Assembly (NCBI GenBank): GCA_944320665.1
Contig: CALUII010000010.1
Location: 1-49,166 of the forward strand
Direction of reading: 5' to 3'
DNA length: 49,166 nucleotides
Source of the DNA: an uncultured Alistipes sp.
GTDB taxonomy: Bacteria; Bacteroidota; Bacteroidia; Bacteroidales; Rikenellaceae
The notes below the pieces were generated by a model that was given only the letters and a program-made list of their open reading frames with translations, ran no database searches and had not been told where the DNA came from. Below are positions 8,346-17,387 of this stretch, piece by piece. Both the position numbers and the translations under genes were made by a program. Position 1 is the stretch's first letter. The number at the start of each line of letters is the position of its first letter.

Positions 8346-9371
8346 CTAGGCCTTGGAACCGTCGTAGGCCCACTTCACATAGATCGAGCCCCACGTATAT
8401 CCACCCCCGAACGAGGAGAGAATCAGGTTGTCGCCCTTGCGCAACTCCTTCTCATAATCATACAGACAGGTCGGGATCGTTGCTGCGGTCGTATTGCCGT
8501 TGCGCTCGATGTTGATCATGCACTTCTCGCGCGGCAGTCCCATGCGGCGGGCCGTAGCGTCGATAATGCGCAGATTGGCCTGATGCGGCACCAGGAAGCG
8601 GATGTCATCGGCCGTCAGATTGTGGCGTTTCATCATCTCCACCGAAACATCGGCCATGTTCGACACCGCAGCCTTGAATACGGCCGGGCCATCCTGCGTG
8701 ATCGTATGCCAATTGTTCTCGAGCGTCTCCTTGCTTGCGGGATAGCGCGAACCGCCGGCCTTCATGTAGAGGTGCTGTTCGCCCGAACCGTCCGAGTGCA
8801 GGATGAAGTCGCGCACGCCCAGACCCTCCGTATTGGGTTCGAGCAGCACGGCAGCCGCACCGTCACCGAAAATCGGACAGGTATTGCGGTCGTGGTAGTC
8901 GACAATCGACGACATCTTGTCCGCACCGACGACGATCACCTTCTTGCTGTGGCCCGTCTCGATGAACTGAGCGCCCGTAGCCAATGCAAAGAGGAAGCCG
9001 CTGCAGGCGGCCGAAACGTCGTATGCAAATGCATTCTTGCAACCGGCCTGGTCGGCAATCAGGTTACCCGTCGAGGGGAAGAACATGTCGGGGGTCACCG
9101 TGGCGCAGATGACGATATCCACATCCATCGGATCGGTCTGCGTCTTGTCCAGGAGGTTGATGATGGCACGGGCTCCCATGTAGGAGGTACCCACGCCCTC
9201 GCCCTTCAGAATATGGCGCGTCTTGATTCCGATACGCGTCATGATCCACTCGTCCGAGGTGTCGACCATGTGGCTGAGTTCCTCGTTCGTGAGCAGATAA
9301 TCCGGCAGATATTGCCCCACGCCGGTGATGGCAGCAGTTATCTTTTTTTCCATCAGATCCTTAGTTTTCAT
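8346..9371 (-). CDS. fabH: Beta-ketoacyl-ACP synthase III
   Basis: Initiates fatty-acid synthesis by condensing an acyl-CoA with malonyl-ACP. The triad is complete: Cys in [11 protein letters not shown] (about residue 123), His in LVPHQAN (about 263) and Asn in NGNTTAAT (about 293). The 341-residue length is usual. The ATG at 9371 overlaps the plsX stop by 4 bp (ATGA), which favours it over the internal ATG at 9353. It is the last gene of DUF177-rpmF-plsX-fabH and is followed by an intrinsic terminator. Confidence 0.97.
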   Translation of the reverse strand: MKTKDLMEKKITAAITGVGQYLPDYLLTNEELSHMVDTSDEWIMTRIGIKTRHILKGEGVGTSYMGARAIINLLDKTQTDPMDVDIVICATVTPDMFFPSTGNLIADQAGCKNAFAYDVSAACSGFLFALATGAQFIETGHSKKVIVVGADKMSSIVDYHDRNTCPIFGDGAAAVLLEPNTEGLGVRDFILHSDGSGEQHLYMKAGGSRYPASKETLENNWHTITQDGPAVFKAAVSNMADVSVEMMKRHNLTADDIRFLVPHQANLRIIDATARRMGLPREKCMINIERNGNTTAATIPTCLYDYEKELRKGDNLILSSFGGGYTWGSIYVKWAYDGSKA

Positions 9372-10318
9372 TGTTGAAACGCCATCCGCAATTTGCCGGA
9401 AAGATCGGCACGGGCGCAGCGCTCCGTCGTACGAATCATATTCTTAATAGCCAGAGGCGACGAGCAGCCGTGGCCGATCACCACCGGGGCATTGACGCCC
9501 AGAACGGGTGTACCGCCCACGTTTTCATAGTTCATCGAGGACCAGAACGGGTTGTCGGTGCAACCGAGCGCCTGGTTGATTCGGAACAGGCCTTCGGCCA
9601 TCTTGAGCAGGGTGTTCCCGACGAATCCGTCGCAGACGATTACGTCGGCCACCTTCCCCGTAAAGAGATACGAAGCCTCGATATTGCCCACAAAATGGTA
9701 GCGGCCCGAAGCCTTCATCAGCTCGTGAGCCGCTTTGGTCTGAGTATTTCCCTTGGCCTCCTCCTCGCCGATATTGAGCAGGGCGACGCGCGGCTGGTCA
9801 ATGCCCAGCACGGCCTCGGCATAGATCGAGCCGATCAGCGCATACTGTTCGAGTACCTCGGGTTTGCAATCCACGTTCAGGCCCACGTCGAGCAACAGGG
9901 CCGGGCGTCCGCTGATCGTCGGAACGACCGACGAGATCGTCGGACGAATCACCCCCTCGATCGGCTTCACGGCATACATCGAGCCCACCATCATGGCACC
10001 GGTCGAGCCGGCGCTTGCAAAGCCCTGCACCGCTCCGCGAGCCAGATAGCCGAAGCCGACCGTGATGCTCGAGTCGCTTTTGGTTTGAAAGGCCTTTGCC
10101 GGATGGTCGCCCATCTCGATGACCTGAGTCGTGTGTACGATTTCGAAACGTTCGGACGGACACCCTTCGGCCGCGAGTACGGCCTCGATCCGGGTCCGGT
10201 CGCCGAACAGGACGATACGGCTCTCCGCGTCCATCGTGTCGAGCGCCATCACGGCCCCCTTCACGGCGGCTTCGGGAGCGTAATCGCCGCCCATAGCATC
10301 CACACCAATCTTTAACAT
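9368..10318 (-). CDS. plsX: Phosphate acyltransferase PlsX
   Basis: Makes acyl-phosphate from acyl-ACP, the first step of phospholipid synthesis by the PlsX/PlsY route. The ATG at 10318 gives the canonical start [15 protein letters not shown]; a TTG eight codons earlier is less likely. Family blocks include [28 protein letters not shown] and [16 protein letters not shown]. The length of 316 residues is normal. It lies between rpmF and fabH, the conserved bacterial order that couples lipid synthesis with ribosomal protein L32. Confidence 0.97.
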   Translation of the reverse strand: MLKIGVDAMGGDYAPEAAVKGAVMALDTMDAESRIVLFGDRTRIEAVLAAEGCPSERFEIVHTTQVIEMGDHPAKAFQTKSDSSITVGFGYLARGAVQGFASAGSTGAMMVGSMYAVKPIEGVIRPTISSVVPTISGRPALLLDVGLNVDCKPEVLEQYALIGSIYAEAVLGIDQPRVALLNIGEEEAKGNTQTKAAHELMKASGRYHFVGNIEASYLFTGKVADVIVCDGFVGNTLLKMAEGLFRINQALGCTDNPFWSSMNYENVGGTPVLGVNAPVVIGHGCSSPLAIKNMIRTTERCARADLSGKLRMAFQQ

Positions 10319-10353
10319 ACCTGTGAGATTTGGGTTTACCAATCATTCAAAGG

Positions 10354-10390
10354 GGGGAGTGTGTCCACACTCGATCCGGACACACCCTCC
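10354..10390 (-). other. Hairpin between rpmF and plsX
   Basis: Bases 10354-10366 can pair with 10378-10390 (about 11 of 13 positions), leaving an 11-nt loop. There is no T tract. It lies in the 122-nt spacer inside the operon and could be an RNA-processing or stability element separating abundant L32 mRNA from plsX. The role is inferred. Confidence 0.4.
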
Positions 10391-10440
10391 TCTTACCCGC
10401 TAACGCAGCGACGCCTCCGGCGCCGCGCCATGCGACGCCA

Positions 10441-10623
10441 CTACTCGGCCTTCTTCTCGATGGCCAGCTTGCCGCGATAGAAGCCGCACTCCGGGCATAC
10501 ACGGTGGTAGAGCACCGCGGCACCACAGTTCGAGCAAGTTACAACCGTCGGAACGACTGCCTTGTAATGGGTTCTTCTCTTATCGCGTCGGGTCGACGAG
10601 ATTTTGTGTTTAGGATGTGCCAT
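10441..10623 (-). CDS. rpmF: 50S ribosomal protein L32
   Basis: 60 residues beginning MAHPKHKISSTRRDKRRTHY, the typical L32 start. Two CxxC pairs (CSNC about residue 35 and CPEC about 48) form a zinc ribbon, so this is the zinc-binding form. The basic N-terminus contacts 23S rRNA. It sits between the DUF177 gene and plsX, as in many bacteria. Confidence 0.97.
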   Translation of the reverse strand: MAHPKHKISSTRRDKRRTHYKAVVPTVVTCSNCGAAVLYHRVCPECGFYRGKLAIEKKAE

Positions 10624-10674
10624 TGTTCAATTGAATTTATTTGGTTCAACTTATCGAATTATTGTCCTGCCTTG

Positions 10675-11307
10675 TCATTTTTCCGTCTCGCAATCGGACC
10701 GGGAGGGGGTGGATGCCGAAGCCGGATGGTCGGGTTCCGCATCGCGAAGCAACTCCTCGCGCAGGGCGGCCAACTTGCCCCATTCGGCACTTTGGGCCTC
10801 GCGCTGCGCTTCATCGGGCTGCTCTTCGGCGCGCGCCTCCAGGGCAGCGAACTCCGCATCGGAGACGATGCGGAAGCGCGAGAGCATCTCCGGATTGCAC
10901 TCCCCGTCGGGATGGACGCGCTGATAGGGCAACGAAAGTACGATGCTTTCGTAGATATACTGAGCGAGAGGTAGCTCCGTCTCCGAAGGGGAGAGCCACA
11001 TCACCTCGCCGTCGTACTCCTCCGCCTCGTCCGAGAGGCGCACGAGCAGGTCGCCCTCGAAGTGCACGGGCACGTCGCAATCCTCCAGACAGCGGTCACA
11101 CGGCACGGTAACCGTACCGTCGATCGTCGTATGAAGCATCAACTGACGTTCGGCCCGTTCCAGGTCGACATGCACGCGGCACGCCGCGCGGCTGATCTCC
11201 GTATTTCCACAGGCTTCGAACAGGGTGCCATCGACCTCGAAATCGAAGCGGTGGAGCCCGTTTTTCAGCCCTTTGTAGGGGATCTCGTATCTCTTCGTCA
11301 CCTCCAT
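10675..11307 (-). CDS. DUF177/YceD-family protein
   Basis: Protein of 210 residues with the YceD core: TVTVPCDRCLEDCDVPVHFE, an acidic stretch (SDEAEEYDGE) and the block LPLAQYIYESIVLSLPYQRV. YceD homologues are encoded next to rpmF in most bacteria and have been linked to 23S rRNA maturation or accumulation. The CxxC pair could bind metal. The C-terminal 40 residues are Ala/Glu-rich and probably flexible. It is the first gene of the operon and has a consensus promoter 19 nt upstream of its ATG. Confidence 0.88.
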   Translation of the reverse strand: MEVTKRYEIPYKGLKNGLHRFDFEVDGTLFEACGNTEISRAACRVHVDLERAERQLMLHTTIDGTVTVPCDRCLEDCDVPVHFEGDLLVRLSDEAEEYDGEVMWLSPSETELPLAQYIYESIVLSLPYQRVHPDGECNPEMLSRFRIVSDAEFAALEARAEEQPDEAQREAQSAEWGKLAALREELLRDAEPDHPASASTPSRSDCETEK

Positions 11308-11325
11308 TTAGACGTATTTAATGCG

Positions 11326-11356
11326 CAAAGTTACAAAAAAATCGGACATGTGCAAA
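11326..11356 (-). promoter_or_regulatory. Promoter of the DUF177-rpmF-plsX-fabH operon
   Basis: On the minus strand TTTG (11356-11353), a 19-nt spacer and TAACTTTG (11333-11326), a full match to the Bacteroidota housekeeping consensus. The start codon is at 11307. Confidence 0.8.
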
Positions 11357-11513
11357 AAATCGGGCAAATTCCCGATTCCCGACTTTGCGCGCCGTCGTGA
11401 CGCAGCCGTCGTGACGCAACTGCGACACAACCCGCGCAGCGCTACGCGCCATGCCGCCACCGCACCTCATCACACCGGGCGGAACGGAAGCACCGCATGT
11501 CGCAAAAAATTCG

Positions 11514-11521
11514 TATCTTTG
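11514..11521 (+). promoter_or_regulatory. -7 element abutting the start codon of the 11528 gene
   Basis: TATCTTTG ends only 6 nt before the ATG at 11528. Transcription normally begins about 4-7 nt after this element, so the mRNA should have little or no leader. Confidence 0.6.
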
Positions 11522-11527
11522 CGCAAC

Positions 11528-11941
11528 ATGACTGACGAACGTCCATACAAGATCGAGGTCACCAGCTCATACGACGAGTTCTGGCGCTACAACGTTGCCC
11601 TCATGTGCGGCTGTTTCGACGCGGCCGACCAACGTACGGGCTTCGCCTCGACCGAGGATACGGTTGCCGAGGTGGGCGCACACCTCAAGACCCCACCGGC
11701 CGATTATCCGACACGCCGCCGCACACGGCTTGAAGCCCCGGCCTGCGACCACCTGATCCTCTATCTCTACGTGATCCCGCACACCCTGCCGGCCGGCAAC
11801 GACACGACCGAAACACGCCCCTTCAGCCTGCATCTGCACATAACGGCCCCCGACGGCACGGAATCGAAACAGACCTTCCGCATCAACCAATGGTCGGGAG
11901 CCAGCATCGAGTTGCGCATTCCGAACCAATCTGCGCGATAA
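11528..11941 (+). CDS. Conserved-looking small protein of unknown function
   Basis: 137 residues, start MTDERPYKIEVTSSYDEFWR. I do not recognise the family. There is no signal peptide or membrane segment, and the composition suggests a soluble cytoplasmic beta-rich domain (LILYLYVIPHTLP, FSLHLHITAPDG, FRINQWSGASIELRI). It has its own promoter element immediately before the ATG and is divergent from the DUF177 operon. Coding is supported by regular GC-rich third positions and the promoter position, not by homology. Confidence 0.6.
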   Translation: MTDERPYKIEVTSSYDEFWRYNVALMCGCFDAADQRTGFASTEDTVAEVGAHLKTPPADYPTRRRTRLEAPACDHLILYLYVIPHTLPAGNDTTETRPFSLHLHITAPDGTESKQTFRINQWSGASIELRIPNQSAR

Positions 11942-12092
11942 CAGCCCATCCGTCCCCGCGCCCGGCAAGCGGGCAGCACGATGCTCCACCCGACAGCGGC
12001 CCGGCCCCTGCATCCGGCGGGCACCGCCCGATCCTGCGCCGCAGGATACCCGGCTTCCCACGGCGGGCACCCTGCCAGCCCCCCTCCAGCCC

Positions 12093-12133
12093 AAAAAACA
12101 AGGCAGAAGCCCCCGCTTCGGAGAGCTTCTGCC
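12093..12133 (-). terminator. Intrinsic terminator of gapA
   Basis: On the minus strand a 9-bp stem GGCAGAAGC/GCTTCTGCC (12133-12125 with 12110-12102) is followed by TT, G and six T (12098-12093). Confidence 0.8.
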
Positions 12134-12164
12134 CGAAAAAAATGTCGTGCGGAATCGCGAACGA

Positions 12165-13282
<1,118 letters not shown>

Positions 13283-13357
13283 CAAAAAATAATAAATTTT
13301 TTTAATTATTCACCCTTTCGCCGTTTCTCCCCGTACGGGCGTCTCTTCTGCGCCCCG

Positions 13358-14110
13358 CTATTGTGCCTGCCGAGCCCGTTTGGCCATGGCCGAGGCGAAG
13401 ACAAAGTCGTTGAGCTCGCGGTTATCGGCCTGAAGGATGTTCTCCTTCGAACCCTCCCACCACTTGCGGCCTTCGTGGATGTATACAATTTTCTCGCCGA
13501 TCTCGAGCACCGAGTTCATGTCGTGCGTATTGATGATCGTCGTGATGTGGTACTCCTGCGTAATTTCGTGAATCAGGTTGTCGATCACCACCGACGTCTG
13601 CGGATCGAGGCCCGAGTTCGGTTCGTCGCAGAAGAGGTACTTGGGGTTGAGCACGATGGCGCGCGCTATGGCCACACGCTTGATCATGCCGCCCGACAAC
13701 TCGGCCGGATAGAGGCCGTTGGCGTTGTTCAGACGCACGCGCTGCAGACAGAAATTCACGCGGTCGCGTTTCTCGGACGCCGACTGGTTCGTGAAGAGGT
13801 CCAGCGGCAGACGCACATTCTCCTCGACGGTCGACGAGTCGAGCAGCGCCCCGCCCTGAAAGATCATGCCGATGTCCTTGCGGATGGCCTTGCGGTCGCG
13901 GAAGCCCAGCGACGTGAAGTCCGTCTGGTCGTACCACACGCGGCCCGAATCCACCTCGTGCAGTCCGACGAGGCTCTTCAGCAGCACGGTTTTGCCCGAA
14001 CCGCTGCGGCCGATGATGAGGTTGGTCTTGCCCGTCTCGAACTCGACCGAGATGTCGTCCAGCACGACCCGGCCGTCGAACGATTTGACGATGTGTTCGG
14101 CACGTATCAT
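13358..14110 (-). CDS. MlaF-like ABC transporter ATP-binding protein
   Basis: ATPase of 250 residues for a phospholipid-trafficking (Mla/Mce-type) transporter. The ATG at 14110 gives MIRAEHIVKSFDGRVVLDDI and overlaps the permease stop by 4 bp. Walker A is GRSGSGKT (about 37-44), the signature is LSGGMIKRVAIARAI, and Walker B is YLFCDEPNSGLDP; the H-loop histidine follows in INTHDM. Together with the MlaE-type permease this should energise lipid transport across the periplasm. No MlaD/Mce substrate-binding gene is adjacent. Confidence 0.88.
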   Translation of the reverse strand: MIRAEHIVKSFDGRVVLDDISVEFETGKTNLIIGRSGSGKTVLLKSLVGLHEVDSGRVWYDQTDFTSLGFRDRKAIRKDIGMIFQGGALLDSSTVEENVRLPLDLFTNQSASEKRDRVNFCLQRVRLNNANGLYPAELSGGMIKRVAIARAIVLNPKYLFCDEPNSGLDPQTSVVIDNLIHEITQEYHITTIINTHDMNSVLEIGEKIVYIHEGRKWWEGSKENILQADNRELNDFVFASAMAKRARQAQ

Positions 14111-14850
14111 ATGAGCAGGATTTGCGTAAGGATCAGGTTGAAGATCATGATGACGATCGAGCACGACACCACGGCCCGCGTCGAGGCGCGGCCCACCTCA
14201 AGCGAATTGCCGCGCGCATAGTAGCCGCAATAGGCCGACACCGAGGCGATGATGTAGGCGAAGACCGCCGTCTTGATGAGCGAGTAGACAATCGAGTAGG
14301 GCTTGAAGTCGGTCAGCAGCCCCTCGACGTAGTCATCCGGGATCATGATTCCCGTAGCGGCCGAGATCCCCCAGCCGCCCAGGATACCGATCAGGATCGA
14401 GAGAATCGTCAGGAAGGGGAAGAAGCAGACCGCCGCCACGATCTTCGGCAGAATGAGGTACGAGGCCGAATTGACGCCCATGATCTCCAGGGCGTCGATC
14501 TGTTCGGTGATGCGCATCGTGCCGATCTCCGAGGCGATGTTCGACCCCACCTTGCCGGCAAGGATCAGCGCCACGACCGTCGACGAGAATTCGAGAATCA
14601 TCGTCTCGCGCGTAGCATACCCCACGAGCGACCGCGGGATGAAGGGCGACTCGAGGTTGATGCACATCTGCAGCGTGATCACCGCACCGATGAAGACCGA
14701 GATGATGGCCGTCAGTCCTATGGAGTCGAGTCCGAGCGACTCCATCTCGCGGATGATCCGGCGGCGGTAGATGGCCCCCTTCTCCGGGCGGGAGAAGACC
14801 TTGCCCATCAGTATGAAATAACGCCCGATATGTTCAAAAATCTTCAGCAT
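14107..14850 (-). CDS. MlaE-like ABC transporter permease
   Basis: Inner-membrane permease of 247 residues, start MLKIFEHIGRYFILMGKVF (ATG at 14850). It has the MlaE family layout: an interfacial N-terminal helix, then about five membrane helices, with the conserved motif ILAGKVGSNIASEIGTMRITEQIDALE in the middle. The DUF4834 gene lies 69 nt upstream and the ATPase overlaps by 4 bp, so all three are probably cotranscribed. Confidence 0.88.
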   Translation of the reverse strand: MLKIFEHIGRYFILMGKVFSRPEKGAIYRRRIIREMESLGLDSIGLTAIISVFIGAVITLQMCINLESPFIPRSLVGYATRETMILEFSSTVVALILAGKVGSNIASEIGTMRITEQIDALEIMGVNSASYLILPKIVAAVCFFPFLTILSILIGILGGWGISAATGIMIPDDYVEGLLTDFKPYSIVYSLIKTAVFAYIIASVSAYCGYYARGNSLEVGRASTRAVVSCSIVIMIFNLILTQILLI

Positions 14851-14919
14851 GTGTGTGTATGAAACGGTCTCTTGTCTCTGCAGCCCCTCCACGTGCCGTC
14901 CGCTCCGCAGACGGCGGGA

Positions 14920-15345
14920 CTACTTTCCGGGGTCGTTTTTCGTCTCCTCGAACTCGACGTAGTCGCCCACGTGGTCAGCCACCCGTTTTTCGGGTGTTGC
15001 GGCCGTCTTGTGGACCTGGACCTCGCCCTCACGCGAGGCTCCCTCTCCACGGCGTCGTCCCCCGAAGGGATTGCCCCCGCCGAATGCGCCCCCCGCTTCG
15101 GAACCGGACTGCGCACCGAACTGCTCCTCCATCTGCCGTTGCAGGCGGCGGATCCGCCACCGGAAAAGGAACGAGACGACGACCGTCAGCACGATCATGC
15201 CCAGCACGAAGTAGAGTATGAAGACTGCGATGCCCCGGAGTACGGCCGGTGCGGCCACCGCAAGCAGAAGAATCAGGAGACAGGTCAGCGGATTGCGTCG
15301 TACGAAACCGACTGCTGCGTCGAGAAGTGCCGTCAGAAAATTCAT
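14920..15345 (-). CDS. DUF4834-like membrane protein
   Basis: 141 residues, ATG at 15345 (MNFLTALLDAAVGFVRRNPL). Two hydrophobic segments (about 17-37 and 38-60) are followed by a basic stretch and a long low-complexity tail rich in Gly, Arg and Glu that ends GDYVEFEETK. This layout and ending fit the Bacteroidota DUF4834 family, whose function is unknown. It has its own -7 element (TACCTTTG) and precedes the Mla-type genes, suggesting an envelope role. Confidence 0.7.
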   Translation of the reverse strand: MNFLTALLDAAVGFVRRNPLTCLLILLLAVAAPAVLRGIAVFILYFVLGMIVLTVVVSFLFRWRIRRLQRQMEEQFGAQSGSEAGGAFGGGNPFGGRRRGEGASREGEVQVHKTAATPEKRVADHVGDYVEFEETKNDPGK

Positions 15346-15369
15346 GATGCGTTTCGGATATTGCTTGTA

Positions 15370-15377
15370 CAAAGGTA
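15370..15377 (-). promoter_or_regulatory. -7 element upstream of the DUF4834 gene
   Basis: TACCTTTG on the minus strand, 24 nt upstream of the ATG at 15345. It is back-to-back with the purB -7 element 32 nt away. Confidence 0.6.
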
Positions 15378-15408
15378 GTAAATTTATGGGTATTCCAATT
15401 AAAAGTCG

Positions 15409-15416
15409 TAAATTTG
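15409..15416 (+). promoter_or_regulatory. -7 element of purB
   Basis: TAAATTTG, 30 nt upstream of the purB ATG at 15447. The best -33 candidate (TTTA, 22 nt upstream) is imperfect. Confidence 0.55.
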
Positions 15417-15446
15417 GTGCCGTTAAGTACAAAATTCACACCTTAT

Positions 15447-16793
15447 ATGTTAAACGAACTCACCGCCATATCTCCGGTCGACGGCCGTTACCGGAACAAA
15501 ACGGAAAAACTGGCCGATTATTTTTCGGAGCAGGCCCTGATCCGCTACCGCGTACGCGTCGAAGTGGAGTATTTCATCGCCCTGTGCGAGTTGCCGCTGC
15601 CCCAGCTGGCCGGCATCGACCACACGAAATTCGACGCCCTGCGCGGACTCTACCGCAACTTCTCGGCCGCCGATGCCGCCCGCGTCAAGGAGATCGAATC
15701 GGTCACGAACCACGATGTCAAGGCCGTCGAATACCTCATCAAGGAGAAGATGGATGCCCTCGGACTGGAGGCCTACAAGGAGTTCGTACACTTCGGCCTC
15801 ACGTCGCAGGACATCAACAACACGGCCATTCCCCTCTCGCTCAAGGAGGCCCTCACGGCCGTCTACTACCCCGCCGTCGAGGAGGTGCGCGACAAACTCG
15901 CCTCGCTGGCACACGAGTGGCACGACGTACCGATGCTCGCCCGTACGCACGGACAGCCCGCCTCTCCCACCAATCTGGGCAAGGAGTTCATGGTCTATGT
16001 CGAGCGCCTCGAGAAGCAACTGGGCCTGCTGCACGACCTGGCCGTGCCGGCCAAGTTCGGCGGCGCCACGGGCAACTTCAATGCCCATCACGCAGCCTAT
16101 CCCACGTACGACTGGGCGGCCTTTGCCGACCGCTTCGTGAACGAGGGGCTGGGACTCTGCCGCTCACGCTACACGACCCAGATCGAGCACTACGACAACC
16201 TGGCGGCCATCTTCGACAACCTGCGCCGCATTGACACGATCCTCACGGACCTCTGCCGCGACATGTGGATGTACATCTCCGAGGAGTACTTCAAGCAGCA
16301 GATCAAGGCCGGTGAGGTGGGTTCGAGCGCCATGCCCCACAAGGTCAACCCGATCGACTTCGAGAATGCCGAGGGGAACTTCGGCATCGCCGGCGCCATC
16401 TACGGCCACCTGTCGACGAAGCTCCCCGTGTCGCGCCTGCAGCGCGACCTCACCGACTCGACCGTCCTGCGCAACATCGGCGTGCCGATGGCCCACTCGC
16501 TCATCGGCCTGAAGTCGCTGATGAAGGGTCTGGGTAAGGTGCTGCTCAACCGCGAGGCACTCGACCGCGACCTGGACAACAACTGGGCCGTCGTGGCCGA
16601 AGGCATCCAGACGATCCTGCGCCGCGAGGGCTATCCGAAGCCCTACGAGGCGCTGAAGGCCCTGACGCGCACCAACACGCACATCACGGCCGAATCGATC
16701 GCCGCCTTCATCGAGACGCTCAACGTGTCGGACGGAGTGAAGGCCGAGCTGCGCGCCCTCACGCCCCACACCTATACGGGTATCTTCGGATAG
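15447..16793 (+). CDS. purB: Adenylosuccinate lyase
   Basis: Purine enzyme that cleaves SAICAR and adenylosuccinate to release fumarate. 448 residues; the ATG at 15447 gives MLNELTAISPVDGRYRNKTE, the canonical start of the long PurB form. The signature loop GSSAMPHKVNPIDFENAEGN is intact and contains the catalytic serine; the conserved TSQDINNTA and ARTHGQPA blocks hold the other active-site residues. It is monocistronic on the plus strand and followed by two hairpins. Confidence 0.97.
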   Translation: MLNELTAISPVDGRYRNKTEKLADYFSEQALIRYRVRVEVEYFIALCELPLPQLAGIDHTKFDALRGLYRNFSAADAARVKEIESVTNHDVKAVEYLIKEKMDALGLEAYKEFVHFGLTSQDINNTAIPLSLKEALTAVYYPAVEEVRDKLASLAHEWHDVPMLARTHGQPASPTNLGKEFMVYVERLEKQLGLLHDLAVPAKFGGATGNFNAHHAAYPTYDWAAFADRFVNEGLGLCRSRYTTQIEHYDNLAAIFDNLRRIDTILTDLCRDMWMYISEEYFKQQIKAGEVGSSAMPHKVNPIDFENAEGNFGIAGAIYGHLSTKLPVSRLQRDLTDSTVLRNIGVPMAHSLIGLKSLMKGLGKVLLNREALDRDLDNNWAVVAEGIQTILRREGYPKPYEALKALTRTNTHITAESIAAFIETLNVSDGVKAELRALTPHTYTGIFG

Positions 16794-16863
16794 CCCCCCG
16801 TACGGGCGAACCGGAACATGGGCTGCCTGCGGAGGGAGGCGGCACGAGGTACGGGCAACACCC

Positions 16864-16888
16864 GCAGGCGGACCGTCGATCCGCCTGC
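16864..16888 (+). terminator. purB: First hairpin downstream of purB
   Basis: Perfect 9-bp inverted repeat GCAGGCGGA/TCCGCCTGC with a 7-nt loop, 70 nt after the purB stop. There is no T tract. It may protect the mRNA end or act with the next hairpin. Confidence 0.5.
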
Positions 16889-16934
16889 TCAGTTGATCGC
16901 CCATTCGATAAATCACACAATGCGATGCAAACAT

Positions 16935-16973
16935 GCCGCCGATGGTTCTCCGACCATCGGCGGCTCGCATTTT
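16935..16973 (+). terminator. Second hairpin downstream of purB, abutting a sigma-54 promoter
   Basis: Perfect 11-bp stem (16935-16945 with 16954-16964), then TCGCA and four T (16970-16973). It resembles an intrinsic terminator for purB. The T run overlaps the upstream edge of the first sigma-54-type promoter. Confidence 0.6.
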
Positions 16974-16988
16974 GGCACAAGGCTTGCT
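16972..16988 (+). promoter_or_regulatory. Sigma-54-type promoter of RNA unit 1
   Basis: TTGGCAC-N5-TTGCT with GG at 16974-16975 and GC at 16986-16987, exactly 10 nt apart as RpoN promoters require. The predicted start is about 16998, where strong similarity to unit 2 begins. Confidence 0.72.
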
Positions 16989-16997
16989 CCTCTCGGG

Positions 16998-17123
16998 GCA
17001 ACTGATGTGTCAGAACCACACAGTGAGGTTTCTTCATTTATTAAGTTTGGGTTAGTAGTTTTGCGGAGACACCCGTCTCCGGAGGCGGCAGGCAATCGCG
17101 ACGATTCCCTGCCGTTTTTTTTT
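16998..17123 (+). ncRNA. Candidate structured small RNA, unit 1
   Basis: Predicted transcript of about 125 nt. Elements in order: a 5' hairpin (ACTG-A-TGT pairing with ACACAGT), a U-rich single strand containing TTTCTTCATTT, a hairpin GGAGAC-ACCC-GTCTCC (17065-17080), and a terminator stem (17086-17114 with one central mismatch) followed by nine T (17115-17123). Compared with unit 2, the differences in the stems keep pairing and the loop indels are of 1 or 2 nt, so no protein is conserved. It could act as a trans-acting sRNA or as the first of two tandem leaders for the downstream permease. Boundaries are predicted, not measured. Confidence 0.7.
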
Positions 17124-17141
17124 GCCCGCGTGCCGCATATT

Positions 17142-17158
17142 TTGGCACGGCTCTTGCT
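17142..17158 (+). promoter_or_regulatory. Sigma-54-type promoter of RNA unit 2
   Basis: TTGGCACG-GCTC-TTGCT, a full match to the RpoN consensus, with GG (17144-17145) and GC (17156-17157) 10 nt apart. Predicted start about 17168. Confidence 0.75.
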
Positions 17159-17167
17159 GCGTTTGAG

Positions 17168-17290
17168 GGCAACTGATGTGTCGAACCACACAGTGAGGTT
17201 TCTTCATTTATTTAAAGTTTGGGTTAATAGTTTCAGGAGGTCCCACGCCTCCGAGGCAGCAGGCAATCGCGACGATTCCCTGCTGTTTTT
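17168..17290 (+). ncRNA. Candidate structured small RNA, unit 2
   Basis: Predicted transcript of about 122 nt, paralogous to unit 1. The 5' hairpin is kept with a loop one base shorter. The second hairpin is GGAGGT-CCCAC-GCCTCC, where two base pairs differ from unit 1 yet still pair. The terminator stem (17257-17263 with 17279-17285) carries an A-T pair where unit 1 has G-C. Only five T (17286-17290) follow, so termination may be leakier than in unit 1 and could allow read-through into the permease that starts 98 nt downstream. Confidence 0.7.
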
Positions 17291-17387
17291 CGTTTGGTCC
17301 CGCCCGGACTTCGCTTTTCCCCTGCCCACCACACACTCCGGCACGAAAACTGCGCAACGAAACCCCGTAAAATCAACACCACGGACC

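Larger units (their letters stand above)
16972..17290 (+). repeat. Two head-to-tail RNA units, period about 170 bp
   Basis: Two diverged copies of a promoter-RNA-terminator cassette (16972-17123 and 17142-17290). The first ~47 transcribed bases and a 25-nt block in the terminator are almost identical. The stretch between the -12 box and the start site differs. This is the only such repeat I saw in the window. Confidence 0.85.

Noticed and set aside
17056-17063. TAGTTTTG inside RNA unit 1 as a housekeeping -7 element
   Set aside because: No TTTG at 19-21 nt upstream, and the motif is broken in unit 2 (TAATAGTTTCAGG).
16818-17387. Long reading frames on both strands across the RNA repeats, including minus-strand starts reading MKKPHCVV in both copies
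   Set aside because: The frames diverge right after the shared start because of 1- and 2-nt indels between copies, while RNA stems stay paired; the plus-strand frame is only an upstream extension of the permease.
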